Assembly: GCA_016867835.1 (NCBI GenBank)
Contig: VGIQ01000006.1
Location: 1-49,901, forward strand
DNA length: 49,901 bases
Source: Calditrichota bacterium
Lineage (GTDB): Bacteria; Electryoneota; AABM5-125-24; Hatepunaeales; Hatepunaeaceae
Reading direction: 5' to 3'
Part shown: positions 32,839 to 41,233 of the stretch, piece by piece
How positions within the stretch are numbered: the first letter of the stretch is position 1
How the letters are laid out: the number at the start of each line of letters is the position of its first letter
Translations under genes and position numbers: made by a program
Notes under the pieces: generated by a model
The model's input: only the letters and a program-made list of their open reading frames with translations
The model's database searches: none
What the model was told of the DNA's origin: nothing

Positions 32839-33683
32839 CTTACGAGAATCTCCTCTGCACGACCGACGATCAGGGCATCTGCGTCGTAACGGTCAATCGT
32901 CCGCGTCAACTTAACTCCCTCGACACTCCCACCGTTATCGAGATCGCCGACTGCTTCGACGCGCTGTCGGACGATGCCGCGGTCAAGGGGGTAATCCTCA
33001 TCGGAGCCGGGGACAAGTCGTTTGTTGCCGGAGCCGACATCACCGAACTGGAAGCCAAGGATGTCAACGAAGCCCGCGCTTTCTCGCTCCTCGGCCAGAT
33101 GGCGCTGGACCGGATCGAAAACCTTCGAAAGCCGGTCCTTGCTGCCATCAACGGATTCGCCCTCGGCGGCGGATGCGAAATCGCGATGGCAGCGCATATG
33201 CGCGTCGCAGCAGTTCATGCGAAAATCGGTCAGCCGGAGGTCGGGCTCGGCATTATACCGGGGTTTGGCGGGACGCAGCGCCTGCCGCGTCTGGTAGGGA
33301 AGGGACGGGCGCTGGAATTGCTTCTGGGAGGAGGCCCCATCGACGCTGCCGAAGCCTTGCGCATCGGCCTCGTCAACTGCATTGTCGATACCCCGCGCAA
33401 GGACGCCGAAGGAAATGTACAAAAAGATGAGAAGGGCCGCCCCCTCTTCGACCGCGAGGCGTTCCTTTCCGAAGTCAAGCGGATGTTAGGCGGGTTCATT
33501 CGGAAAGGTCCGCTGGCGCTTGGCTACGTCATCGAAGCAGTTAACCGCGGACTCGAGCACGATTTAGCAGAAGGCCTGGCAATCGAAGCCGACCTCTTCG
33601 GCCTCGTCTATGCGACCTCCGACCGCAAGGAGGGACTCGAAGCCTTCCTCGCCAAGCGCGAACCGAAGTTCAGCGGAAAGTAG
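32835..33683 (+). CDS. Enoyl-CoA hydratase/isomerase
   Basis: 282 residues of the crotonase family. The oxyanion-hole segments are FVAGADI and FALGGGCEIAMA; the two catalytic glutamates lie in GGGCE and GQPEVGLGIIPGFGGTQRL. The enzyme hydrates 2-enoyl-CoA in beta-oxidation or related pathways. A short charged insert (KDAEGNVQKDEKGRP, near residue 200) is unusual for a simple hydratase and resembles longer crotonases found in fused beta-oxidation proteins. Its start overlaps the stop of the preceding gene as ATGA, and AGAGAG lies upstream. The C-terminal helix (RKEGLEAFLAKREPKF) is typical. Confidence 0.92.
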   Translation: MTYENLLCTTDDQGICVVTVNRPRQLNSLDTPTVIEIADCFDALSDDAAVKGVILIGAGDKSFVAGADITELEAKDVNEARAFSLLGQMALDRIENLRKPVLAAINGFALGGGCEIAMAAHMRVAAVHAKIGQPEVGLGIIPGFGGTQRLPRLVGKGRALELLLGGGPIDAAEALRIGLVNCIVDTPRKDAEGNVQKDEKGRPLFDREAFLSEVKRMLGGFIRKGPLALGYVIEAVNRGLEHDLAEGLAIEADLFGLVYATSDRKEGLEAFLAKREPKFSGK

Positions 33684-33759
33684 CAGGGATTACGTTCAGA
33701 CCACCCGCTCTTCGCCTATGCTGTCGCTTGATCTACCGCCTCCCTGACCGGCTGTTAAA

Positions 33760-34143
33760 TCAACCCTTTTGATTCTGCAGTTCCGGTGGTAGGAGTTTGG
33801 GGCGGAGGTTGCGGTCGATGTTGACCATGGTGGTGGTGTAGCGGAAGGCTTCGGTGGACTGGCCGGTTCGGGGGTCCTGGATCATGACGATGATGCGGAC
33901 AGTGACGCTCGTCTTGCCGGTCTCAAAGGTATCGCCGTAGAACTCGACGATGTCGCCGACCCGGACCGGCGCCACAAAAGTCACGTCCGACATATGGACG
34001 GTGACCATGTTGTCGGACCGGGCGATCCGCATGCACCAGAGCGATGCGGCAATATCAGCCCAGGCCAGCATCTGTCCGCCGAAGAGGATATCCTTGGTGC
34101 CGACGTATTGCGTCAGGCAGAGTTGACGGGTGATAAGTTCCAT
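33760..34143 (-). CDS. Acyl-CoA thioesterase, hotdog fold
   Basis: 127 residues. The hotdog pattern is clear: the helix segment GGQMLAWADIAASLWC, then VTVHMSDVTFVAPVRVGDIVEFYG and SVTVRIIVMI. The family (YciA/BFIT type) hydrolyses acyl-CoA to the free acid and CoA. The protein is short, as single-domain members are. An AAAGG lies about nine bases before the ATG. It is transcribed away from the aconitase gene; the 222 bases between them carry the aconitase promoter. Confidence 0.88.
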   Translation of the reverse strand: MELITRQLCLTQYVGTKDILFGGQMLAWADIAASLWCMRIARSDNMVTVHMSDVTFVAPVRVGDIVEFYGDTFETGKTSVTVRIIVMIQDPRTGQSTEAFRYTTTMVNIDRNLRPKLLPPELQNQKG

Positions 34144-34301
34144 TAAGAAGTTGCCTTTTTGACCACGAAGGGCATTGAGAGCAAGTGAGCATCTATTCAG
34201 GTCCTCTTGATAGATTCTGGAATTGATTCATTCCTGCCATTGCACCCTCGCACTACAATATAGGCATTGCATTCACCTTTCGACACTCGAAAAGGGTGGA
34301 C

Positions 34302-34330
34302 TTGCCCTGTCGACAGGGCTTATCTATATT
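34302..34330 (+). promoter_or_regulatory. Sigma-70-type promoter of acnA
   Basis: TTGCCC (34302-34307) and TATATT (34325-34330) are 17 bases apart. Transcription should start near 34337, leaving a leader of about 29 bases. The -35 box and spacer overlap a perfect palindrome. Confidence 0.65.
34304..34319 (+). promoter_or_regulatory. Candidate operator: 16-bp perfect palindrome in the acnA promoter
   Basis: GCCCTGTCGACAGGGC covers most of the -35 box and the upstream half of the spacer. A protein bound here would block RNA polymerase, so the site could be a repressor operator. The regulator is unknown. Confidence 0.5.
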
Positions 34331-34365
34331 GAATCATATCACTAATCTACAATTCGAGATCGCTA

Positions 34366-37077
34366 ATGACTCGCATTGTCAATAACTCACTTGGAACCCG
34401 GGACCGTATCGACATTGCCGGCTCAGCCGGAACCGTTTATCGTCTCGACCGCCTCACTTCGACCGGTGTCGCCGATGTCTCTCGTCTGCCTTATGCGATT
34501 AAAATTCTGATCGAAGCCGTGCTCCGTTCTGAAGATGGCCATCTCGTGACCCGCGACGACATCGAACGGCTCGTCCACTACGATCCGGCATCACCAGCGC
34601 AGCGGGAGATCCCCTTCATGCCGGCGCGGGTGCTTTTGCAGGACTTCACCGGCGTTCCCTGCGTCGTCGATCTGGCAGCGCTGCGGAGCGCAATGGCGCG
34701 GATGGGAGGCGATCCGTCGCGAATCAACCCTCTGGTGCCGGTCGATCTGGTCATCGACCATTCGGTGCAGGTTGATTTCTTCGCCTCCGCCGACGCCGAA
34801 GTGCGAAACGCGGCCCTCGAGTTCGAGCGCAATCGGGAGCGTTATGAGTTTCTGAAATGGGGCGCGTCGTCGTTCGGGAACTTTCGGGTGGTGCCTCCGT
34901 CGTCCGGCATCTGCCATCAGGTCAACCTTGAGTTCCTCGCGTCGGTTGTCCAGGCCCGGACTTTGGACGGCGAATTGACCTACTTCCCCGACAGCCTCGT
35001 TGGGACCGACTCACACACCCCGATGGTGAACGGACTTTCGGTGCTCGGCTGGGGCGTCGGCGGGATCGAAGCCGAAGCCGCGATGCTGGGCCAGCCGCTC
35101 TATTTCCTAATGCCGGAAGTGATCGGGTTCAAACTGACCGGCAGCCTTCCGCCGGGTGCGACTGCGACCGACCTTGTGCTGCGGGTGACCGAAATGCTCC
35201 GCAAGCGCGGCGTCGTCGATAAGTTCGTCGAATTCTTTGGCCCCGGTGTCTCGGCGATGTCGGTTCCCGACCGGGCGACAATCTCGAACATGGCGCCCGA
35301 ATATGGCGCCACAGTCGGCTATTTTCCGATCGATCATATGACGCTCGAATACCTGCACTGGACGGGCCGTCCTGCAGATCTGATCGCCCGTGTCGAGCGC
35401 TATGCCCGTGAACAGATGCTGTTCCGGACTGACGATTCGCCGGATCCGATCTACCGGGATGTCCTTACGCTTGATCTGGAGACGGTCGAACCGTCGCTGG
35501 CAGGGCCTAAGCGGCCGCAGGATCGCGTTTCGATGCACAACCTGAAGGACTCATTCCGGCGGTCGCTGGTGGCGCCATTCGAGAAAATGGGTTTCGGCCT
35601 GGATGAGGATCGCTTGGGGGTGACCGCAGCAGTGCAATCCAACGGGTCGTCATCGGAACTGCGTCATGGCAGCGTCGTGATTGCTGCGATTACGTCCTGC
35701 ACCAATACCTCGAACCCCTCGGTGATGCTGGCAGCGGGACTCTTGGCAAAGAACGCCATCGCCGCCGGACTCTCCGTAAAGCCCTATGTCAAGACCAGTC
35801 TGGCGCCGGGATCGCGGGTCGTAACCGACTACCTCAAAGCCGCTGGCCTGCTCGAAAGCCTGTCGCAGATCGGATTCGACGTCGTCGGTTATGGCTGCAC
35901 CACCTGCATAGGTAACAGCGGGCCGCTGCCCGAGCCGGTAACGAATGCGGTCAAGGCAAGCGGCGTCGTTGCGGCGGCCGTCCTCTCAGGCAATCGCAAC
36001 TTCCCCGGCCGGGTGCACCCGCTCGTCAAGGCGGCCTATCTGGCGTCGCCTCCGCTGGTCGTAGCCTATGCCCTCGCCGGATCGGTTGAAGTCGATCTGG
36101 CAACCGAGCCGCTCGGCATCGGTCGCGACGGCCGGCCGGTATTCTTGAATGACATCTGGCCGACCCGGGAGGAGATTGAGGCAGTTCTGCCGACGGCGCA
36201 GGATCGCGAGGCATTTCGCATGCGTTACGATGGCATCGAGTCGTCCAACCCGGCCTGGAACGCTATAGAAACCTCGGGCGGCGCGATCTACGAATGGAGC
36301 GAGGCGAGCACCTATATTCAGGAGCCGCCGTTCTTCGTCTCCCTCGCGAAGGCTCCGCTGCCAATCGCTCCAATCACCGGAGCACGGATGTTGGTGCTGG
36401 CAGGCGATTCCATAACCACCGATCACATCAGCCCGGCGGGAAACATTGCCCCCGACAGCCCGGCAGGGCGATTCCTTCAGGATAAAGGCGTCGCGATTCG
36501 TGAATTCAATCAGTACGGCGCCCGGCGCGGCAACGACCGGATTATGACCCGCGGGACGTTTGCCAATGTCGCTTTTCGAAATCAGTTAGGGCAGAGTCGG
36601 GAAGGCAGTTGGACGACGCACTTCCCGTCCGGCGAACTGATGTCGATTTACGACGCTTCAGTGCGTTACCGGACCGAGGGCACACCGCTCGTTGTCCTGG
36701 CTGGAAACGACTACGGGATGGGGTCATCGCGCGACTGGGCTGCCAAAGGTGTCTTCCTGCTCGGCGTGAAAGCTGTCATCGCGCAGTCCTTTGAGCGGAT
36801 CCACCGGTCGAATCTGGTCGGTATGGGCGTCCTGCCGCTGCAGTTTCTGCCTGGGGAGAGTGCCCAGTCATTAGGGCTCACCGGCAGTGAAGTCTATACG
36901 ATTCCCGTCGAAGAGGGCGTCAAGCCGGGCGACCGCTTGATGATAAAGGTTGCGCTGCCGGACGGCGAATCGAAAACCTTCGCCGCCATTTGCCGTCTCG
37001 ATTCGAAGGTGGAGGTCGATTACTATCGCAACGGCGGCATCCTGCAGACGGTGCTCCGGCGGTTCCTAACGGGGTAG
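34366..37077 (+). CDS. acnA: Aconitate hydratase AcnA
   Basis: 903 residues, the normal length for the AcnA/IRP type. It interconverts citrate and isocitrate in the TCA cycle. The three cysteines that hold the [4Fe-4S] cluster are in ITSCTNTSNPS and GCTTCIGNSGP. The substrate segment SHTPMVNGLSVLGWGVGG and the swivel motif MGSSRDWAAKG with its arginine are intact. A leader of about 29 bases and a weak GAG precede the ATG. The next three genes follow with almost no spacing. Confidence 0.97.
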   Translation: MTRIVNNSLGTRDRIDIAGSAGTVYRLDRLTSTGVADVSRLPYAIKILIEAVLRSEDGHLVTRDDIERLVHYDPASPAQREIPFMPARVLLQDFTGVPCVVDLAALRSAMARMGGDPSRINPLVPVDLVIDHSVQVDFFASADAEVRNAALEFERNRERYEFLKWGASSFGNFRVVPPSSGICHQVNLEFLASVVQARTLDGELTYFPDSLVGTDSHTPMVNGLSVLGWGVGGIEAEAAMLGQPLYFLMPEVIGFKLTGSLPPGATATDLVLRVTEMLRKRGVVDKFVEFFGPGVSAMSVPDRATISNMAPEYGATVGYFPIDHMTLEYLHWTGRPADLIARVERYAREQMLFRTDDSPDPIYRDVLTLDLETVEPSLAGPKRPQDRVSMHNLKDSFRRSLVAPFEKMGFGLDEDRLGVTAAVQSNGSSSELRHGSVVIAAITSCTNTSNPSVMLAAGLLAKNAIAAGLSVKPYVKTSLAPGSRVVTDYLKAAGLLESLSQIGFDVVGYGCTTCIGNSGPLPEPVTNAVKASGVVAAAVLSGNRNFPGRVHPLVKAAYLASPPLVVAYALAGSVEVDLATEPLGIGRDGRPVFLNDIWPTREEIEAVLPTAQDREAFRMRYDGIESSNPAWNAIETSGGAIYEWSEASTYIQEPPFFVSLAKAPLPIAPITGARMLVLAGDSITTDHISPAGNIAPDSPAGRFLQDKGVAIREFNQYGARRGNDRIMTRGTFANVAFRNQLGQSREGSWTTHFPSGELMSIYDASVRYRTEGTPLVVLAGNDYGMGSSRDWAAKGVFLLGVKAVIAQSFERIHRSNLVGMGVLPLQFLPGESAQSLGLTGSEVYTIPVEEGVKPGDRLMIKVALPDGESKTFAAICRLDSKVEVDYYRNGGILQTVLRRFLTG

Positions 37078-37078
37078 A

Positions 37079-37378
37079 GTGCGGTTCCTCTACCTAATTC
37101 GCCCGGTGCGGGAGGGCTTTGCTGAAGTGATGCTGCCCGAGGAGGAGACCGCGATGACGGAACATTTCGACTACCTGAAGCGTTTGCATAGGGAAGGGAT
37201 GGTCCAACTTGCCGGACCCTGCCTCGATGCGGCATTCGGGATCGTGATCTTCGAAGCGCCGGACATCGAATCGGCAAGGAAGATCATGGCAAATGATCCG
37301 GCGGTCTATAAGGGCGTGATGCAAGGTGAGGTCCATCCCTATCGGGTCTCGCTCGTGACGCCGATGACTGCGGGTTAG
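37079..37378 (+). CDS. YciI-like protein
   Basis: 99 residues from a GTG one base after the acnA stop. The fold is the ferredoxin-like YCII domain: LYLIRPVREGF, then HFDYLKRLHREGMVQLAGPCLD, and a C-terminal DPAVYKGVMQGEVHPYRV with the typical aspartate and histidine. Proteins of this family are small dehalogenase- or mutase-like enzymes whose reactions are mostly unknown. It is in the same transcript as acnA by spacing. The stop codon overlaps the ribosome binding site of the short frame downstream. Confidence 0.85.
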   Translation: MRFLYLIRPVREGFAEVMLPEEETAMTEHFDYLKRLHREGMVQLAGPCLDAAFGIVIFEAPDIESARKIMANDPAVYKGVMQGEVHPYRVSLVTPMTAG

Positions 37379-37389
37379 GAGGAATCAAC

Positions 37390-37482
37390 ATGCCTACAAT
37401 TGTCGGGGATAATCCGTATCATTTTCAACGACCCTCGCGGCGAGGATCGAAGAAACTTGTTCAATCGAAAGGAGAGGAATGA
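37390..37482 (+). CDS. Very short coupled reading frame (30 residues)
   Basis: ATG 37390 has AGGAGG seven bases upstream, one of the best ribosome binding sites in the window. The frame encodes a 30-residue basic peptide beginning MPTIVGDNPYHF and ending QSKGEE, and its stop TGA overlaps the ATG of the next gene (ATGA). I do not recognise the product. It may be a small protein or a leader that couples translation of the downstream gene. Confidence 0.5.
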   Translation: MPTIVGDNPYHFQRPSRRGSKKLVQSKGEE

Positions 37483-37850
37483 AGAAACACATCGCAACCC
37501 TGATCGCGATCGGGCTGGTAGCCGGGCTGGCTGACTACACGTTTGCCTGCGGCGGCAAGAAGATGGAAAAGGCAAGCGCCTCCGGGACCGCGGTTGCTGC
37601 AGTTCCGGGTCCTGAAGCCAAGGTGATGGTCAAGGCTCCGGAAGCCGTTCCGGCGGCGGAGACCAAAGTCGCCAAGGGCGGCAGCGCCTGTTGCCCGGCG
37701 GATGGAGCCGCCAAGGTCGAAAAGAGTGCGGTGGCTGACGCTCACTGCGGCACCGACTGCCCGCCTGAAGCCTGTGACGCACATAAGGCGAAGGGAGCAA
37801 CTGAGGTAAAGGTGGCGCCGAAGGTCGAGCCATCCAAGAAGACCTCCTGA
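37479..37850 (+). CDS. Small secreted Cys/Lys/Ala-rich protein
   Basis: 123 residues. A signal peptide (MKKHIATLIAIGLVAGLADYTFA) precedes a low-complexity mature part rich in Ala, Lys, Val and Pro. Six cysteines occur, in ACGG, GSACCPADG and HCGTDCPPEACDAH, with neighbouring histidines, so metal binding is possible. I do not recognise a family. AAGGAG lies about five bases before the ATG. It is the last gene of the acnA transcript and is followed by a terminator. Confidence 0.75.
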   Translation: MKKHIATLIAIGLVAGLADYTFACGGKKMEKASASGTAVAAVPGPEAKVMVKAPEAVPAAETKVAKGGSACCPADGAAKVEKSAVADAHCGTDCPPEACDAHKAKGATEVKVAPKVEPSKKTS

Positions 37851-37873
37851 TCGCAAATACCGATCGATACGCG

Positions 37874-37895
37874 AGAGCCCCTGTAAAGGGGCTCT
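37874..37895 (+). terminator. Terminator of the acnA operon
   Basis: AGAGCCCCT (37874-37882) pairs perfectly with AGGGGCTCT (37887-37895) around GTAA, followed by TCGTGTT. It lies 23 bases after the last stop codon. Confidence 0.75.
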
Positions 37896-37941
37896 TCGTG
37901 TTAGAGGTGCTTATATCCCGCCCCCCAAGATAAATTCTCCA

Positions 37942-38568
37942 TTATTCCGCAATCGGCGCTCTCCCCGGCGCCAGCCGCTCGGCGATCTCCTTGGGCACAT
38001 AGACCCGCACCCAGCCTGTTCGCCCCATAATCGCCAGTTCGGTCTGAAGGCGATGCGCCATCCTCGCAGTTAGAACCACACCCCGCCGCAGGAGATAGAC
38101 GTCGCCTTCCTGATAGATGTCTTGCGCCAGGCGGAATCCCGGCTGCAGTTCCGAGGGCTTGACGTCGATCACTGTTTGGGTGTCGATTTCTTGCTCGCGC
38201 TGCATTAAAGCCTTAACCGCGAGACGAGCCAGTTGAGCGTCGTAGGATTTGCCCGATTCGTTGTGAAGGTGATCCTTGGCGACCTGCCAGGCTGCTCGCT
38301 TTGGGTCGGGACTGGCTTCGAGGAATCGGTCCACGCCGTCGGCGATGCGGAGTATTCGGCTCGTAACCGGCAGGTCGATAGCCTTCTTGCCGGCCGGGAA
38401 ACCGGAGCCATCGACGTTCTCGTGGTGGTCTTCCACCATCTGGCCGGCGCTCCCCAGCCCCGGCACACCGCTCACGACGATCCCGCTGATGACCGGATGC
38501 CTCTTGAAGAGCGTCAGATCGGCTGGGTCGAGGTCCTCGGGGCGGGCGTGAATCATCCGCTCGGGCAA
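37942..38568 (-). CDS. HD-GYP domain, downstream half of a frameshifted regulator
   Basis: 208 residues that continue the HD-GYP domain begun in the neighbouring upstream frame. It contains HPVISGIVVSGVPGLG, the diagnostic HHENVDGSGFP (usual form HHExxDGSGYP) and SRILRIADGVDRFL. After the phosphodiesterase domain comes a C-terminal region with VYLLRRGVVLTARMAHRL, which has the look of a small beta-rich domain. HD-GYP proteins cleave cyclic di-GMP. As it stands this half lacks the HD pair, which lies in the upstream frame (LLHDIGKF). One base inserted after AGT near 38562 would give a continuous protein. Confidence 0.8.
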   Translation of the reverse strand: MPERMIHARPEDLDPADLTLFKRHPVISGIVVSGVPGLGSAGQMVEDHHENVDGSGFPAGKKAIDLPVTSRILRIADGVDRFLEASPDPKRAAWQVAKDHLHNESGKSYDAQLARLAVKALMQREQEIDTQTVIDVKPSELQPGFRLAQDIYQEGDVYLLRRGVVLTARMAHRLQTELAIMGRTGWVRVYVPKEIAERLAPGRAPIAE

Positions 38569-39290
38569 CTAAATTTGCCAATGTCGTGGAGCAGCGATGC
38601 GAGGCTTAAGTCGCGCATTTCGATGGGCGACAGGTTGAGCGCTTCGCCGATCCGGCGCGAGAGGTCTTCGACGCGGGTTACATGGCTCGAGCCGCTGGCC
38701 ATTACGTTGTCGAGCAATTCCGCCATCATCCGAACTGAGCCGAGGTAGTCGCGTTCGAGGTCCATCTGCTGCTCTTCGAGTTCTCGGACGGTCTTCTTAA
38801 AATGCTCCTGTATAGTGTCGAGTTGGCTGGTAAGGGTCTTGGCAGCGCTCTTCATCTGCTCGGCAACCTGAGCGCGCATCGCCCCGACGCTCATTTCACG
38901 ACGGCGGCGGTCATTTGCTTCGTGCTCAAGGAGACCGCCGACGGTCGCAGCGAACATGTCGAATGAAAAGGGCTTGGGGAGAATGGCCCGGACGCCGCGG
39001 GCAAAGAGGTCGCGGGCTAATTGCGGGTCGTCGATGCCGGTAGTGACGATTAGGAGTTGATCGGCCTGTCGCTGGAATATCTCCCGGACCAGCGCCTGCC
39101 CGTGCATGTTGGGCATACGAAGGTCGGTGATAACGAGGTCGAACTTCTCGCGTTCGAAGATTTTCAACGCCGCAATGCCGTCGAGCGCCGGCGAAGCCGT
39201 GATGCCGATCTTCTCCAGAAAGGCGACCAGATTGCGCAAAATCTCGGCGTCGTCATCGACCACGAGGGCGCGATTGACCGTCGATGTCAA
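38553..39290 (-). CDS. Response regulator receiver plus start of an HD-GYP domain, frameshifted
   Basis: The receiver domain starts NRALVVDDDAEIL and has the phosphoacceptor aspartate in LVITDLRMPN and the lysine in LPKPFSFD. A coiled-coil linker (about residues 140-185) leads into an HD-GYP domain that breaks off after LLHDIGKFSC. Joined with the next frame, the full protein would be a c-di-GMP phosphodiesterase controlled by a sensor kinase. No kinase is next to it. The start is uncertain: TTG 39290 fits the family, and TTG 39323 lies within the repeat array. There is no clear ribosome binding site. Confidence 0.8.
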   Translation of the reverse strand: MTSTVNRALVVDDDAEILRNLVAFLEKIGITASPALDGIAALKIFEREKFDLVITDLRMPNMHGQALVREIFQRQADQLLIVTTGIDDPQLARDLFARGVRAILPKPFSFDMFAATVGGLLEHEANDRRRREMSVGAMRAQVAEQMKSAAKTLTSQLDTIQEHFKKTVRELEEQQMDLERDYLGSVRMMAELLDNVMASGSSHVTRVEDLSRRIGEALNLSPIEMRDLSLASLLHDIGKFSCPSG

Positions 39291-39312
39291 TTTAAGGTCG
39301 GGCAAGGGGGGG

Positions 39313-39383
39313 TATAGGCTCAAGACTCAAGGCTTTAGGCTCAAGGCTTTAGGCTCAAGGCTTTAGGCCCAGGGTTCAAGGCT
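39313..39383. repeat. Heptamer array GGCTCAA/GGCTTTA
   Basis: Fourteen-base units (GGCTCAAGGCTTTA, first copy GACTCAAGGCTTTA) repeat at 39324-39337, 39338-39351 and 39352-39365, with partial copies on both sides. Each unit is two heptamers of the same family as the array at 14997-15038 (reverse strand). It fills the gap between ptsI and the response regulator gene. Confidence 0.8.
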
Positions 39384-39409
39384 GGCATGCTTGATCTAAT
39401 GCTTGATGA

Positions 39410-41152
39410 TCAGTCAAACCATATCGGCAGGTTGGCGAAGCGGTGCTTCATCGTCTCCCAACAGAACTCTCGCAGTTCTGCAACGCCGGTCTTGGTGAGC
39501 GCGATCTCGGTCATCGCACGAGCCTCATCGAAAGTGAAGGAACGGATCAGTTTTTTCACCTCGGGAAGCGCTACGGGACTGACCGAAAGTTCATCGAGGC
39601 CAAGCCCCACCAGCAGCATCGTTGCCGTCGGACTGGCGGCAAGTTCACCGCAGATGCCGGTGGTAATCCCGGCCCGGCGAGCGGCTTCAACGGTGATGCG
39701 TATCATCCGGATCACCGCCGGATGAAGCGGGTCATAACGATCGGCGACCCGTTCATTACCGCGATCGACCGCCAATGTGAACTGCGTCAAGTCGTTGGTG
39801 CCAATGCTGAAGAAATCCGCCGCTGCAGCCATCTCATCCGCCATCATTACGGCTGAGGGGAGTTCGATCATGACCCCGAAAGCGACATTCGCGCTGTCGG
39901 GTATTCCATCAGCGGCAAGGCTATGACGGGCCGCGTCGAGCAGTTGCCGGGCGCGACTCACTTCTGCCGGATCGGTTACGAACGGGAGCATGATCCGGGC
40001 GCGACCGTGAACCGCCGCACGAAGGATGGCGCGGAACTGGTCTTTCAGTATGTCGGGATGGTCGAGGCTGACCCGCACTGCACGCCAGCCCATAAAGGGG
40101 TTTGCTTCAGCCGGCAGCGGCATTTCAGGGAATATCTTGTCCCCGCCGACATCGAAAGTCCGGATGGTAACCGGATGCGGCCAGGCGGCTTCGAGAACCC
40201 GGCGATAGTCTTCGTATTGCTCGTCTTCGGTCGGTATGCGCCGCCGTGCAAGTAGAAGATATTCAGATCTAAACAATCCGACCCCTTCGCCGCCGCGCTT
40301 CACCACCGACTCGATCTCCTGTGGCAGTTCGATGTTAGCCCGGAGGGCTACCGGGTGACCATCCAGAGTCTCCGCGGGAAGACGGACCGCATCCTTCAGA
40401 CTCTCAAGGTATTCAAGATAGCGGTCGAGTTTGGCCTGGTATTCACTCTCGGTCGCCGTCTCGGGCCGGACAATCACCTTACCGCTGTTGCCGTTGACGA
40501 TGATCGAGTCACCGGGAGAAATAGACCGGGAGACGTCTTTCAGGCCGACCACTGCCGGCACTTCGAGCGCCTTCGTGAGAATCGCCGTATGCGATGCCGC
40601 GCCGCCAAGATCGATAGCAACGCCGATGACGTTCGACTTCAGAAGGTGCACCACGTCCGAGGGCAGTAGGTCGTCGGCTACCAGTATAGCCGGGCCGTCG
40701 GTCGGAAGCGACCGGCCATCGCCCTGCCCGAGGAGGTTAAGGACGATGCGACGGCCGATGTCGGTTACGTCCTGAGCGCGCTGGTGAAAACGAGCCCCTT
40801 CGACCGCCAGCAGCCTCTCCCGCCACTTCATAGCCGACGATTCCACGACCCACTCGGCGCTCATTGCTTCACTTCGGATGCGGGATTCAATCTCGCCGAC
40901 GAACTCGACGTCGTCGATGATCATCTGCTGGGCGTCGAAGATGTAGGCAGCGCTTTCGCCGGCTTCGCGGGAGAGTTGCTCGCGGAGTCCGGCGACTTGA
41001 CGACGCGCCAGTACCAGCGCCCGGCGAAACCGGTCGATCTCGCGGCCTGTAGCCTCAGGCTCGAGCCGACGCGGGGCGACGTCAGGACTGTCGTGCCGGT
41101 AGAGAAGCGTCTTGCCGATAGCCAGTCCCGGTGCGGTGGGCGAGCCTATCAG
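39410..41152 (-). CDS. ptsI: Phosphoenolpyruvate-protein phosphotransferase (enzyme I)
   Basis: 580 residues if it starts at CTG 41152. The N-terminal part reads IGSPTAPGLAIGK; the phosphorylated histidine lies in GGAASHTAI; the PEP-binding barrel has VGLFRSEYLLL, IRTFDVGGDK, FSIGTNDLTQ and GICGELAASP with the active cysteine. Enzyme I takes phosphate from PEP and hands it to HPr. The frame is open up to TTG 41254, which would add 34 residues, but a promoter (41234-41261) lies across that codon. Starting at CTG 41152 gives the normal family length and the normal MIxG-type beginning. No HPr or EII gene is adjacent, so it may serve a regulatory PTS. Confidence 0.9.
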   Translation of the reverse strand: MIGSPTAPGLAIGKTLLYRHDSPDVAPRRLEPEATGREIDRFRRALVLARRQVAGLREQLSREAGESAAYIFDAQQMIIDDVEFVGEIESRIRSEAMSAEWVVESSAMKWRERLLAVEGARFHQRAQDVTDIGRRIVLNLLGQGDGRSLPTDGPAILVADDLLPSDVVHLLKSNVIGVAIDLGGAASHTAILTKALEVPAVVGLKDVSRSISPGDSIIVNGNSGKVIVRPETATESEYQAKLDRYLEYLESLKDAVRLPAETLDGHPVALRANIELPQEIESVVKRGGEGVGLFRSEYLLLARRRIPTEDEQYEDYRRVLEAAWPHPVTIRTFDVGGDKIFPEMPLPAEANPFMGWRAVRVSLDHPDILKDQFRAILRAAVHGRARIMLPFVTDPAEVSRARQLLDAARHSLAADGIPDSANVAFGVMIELPSAVMMADEMAAAADFFSIGTNDLTQFTLAVDRGNERVADRYDPLHPAVIRMIRITVEAARRAGITTGICGELAASPTATMLLVGLGLDELSVSPVALPEVKKLIRSFTFDEARAMTEIALTKTGVAELREFCWETMKHRFANLPIWFD

Positions 41153-41233
41153 AGTCCGCTGACCGGTCGAACCGGTCTTTAATACTGCGGAGACATCTTT
41201 AACCGGGCTATGTCGTTTCGTTTCGATACTTTG

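Noticed and set aside
32511-33422. 303-codon minus-strand frame across the LeuD-like and enoyl-CoA hydratase genes
   Set aside because: Both sense-strand genes have conserved motifs. The opposite frame is a by-product of GC-rich codon use.
38555-38570. Programmed -1 frameshift at AAATTTA
   Set aside because: The heptamer has the letters of a slippery site (A AAT TTA), but the incoming frame reads AAA TTT A, and a shift there would run into TAG. The needed shift is after AGT.
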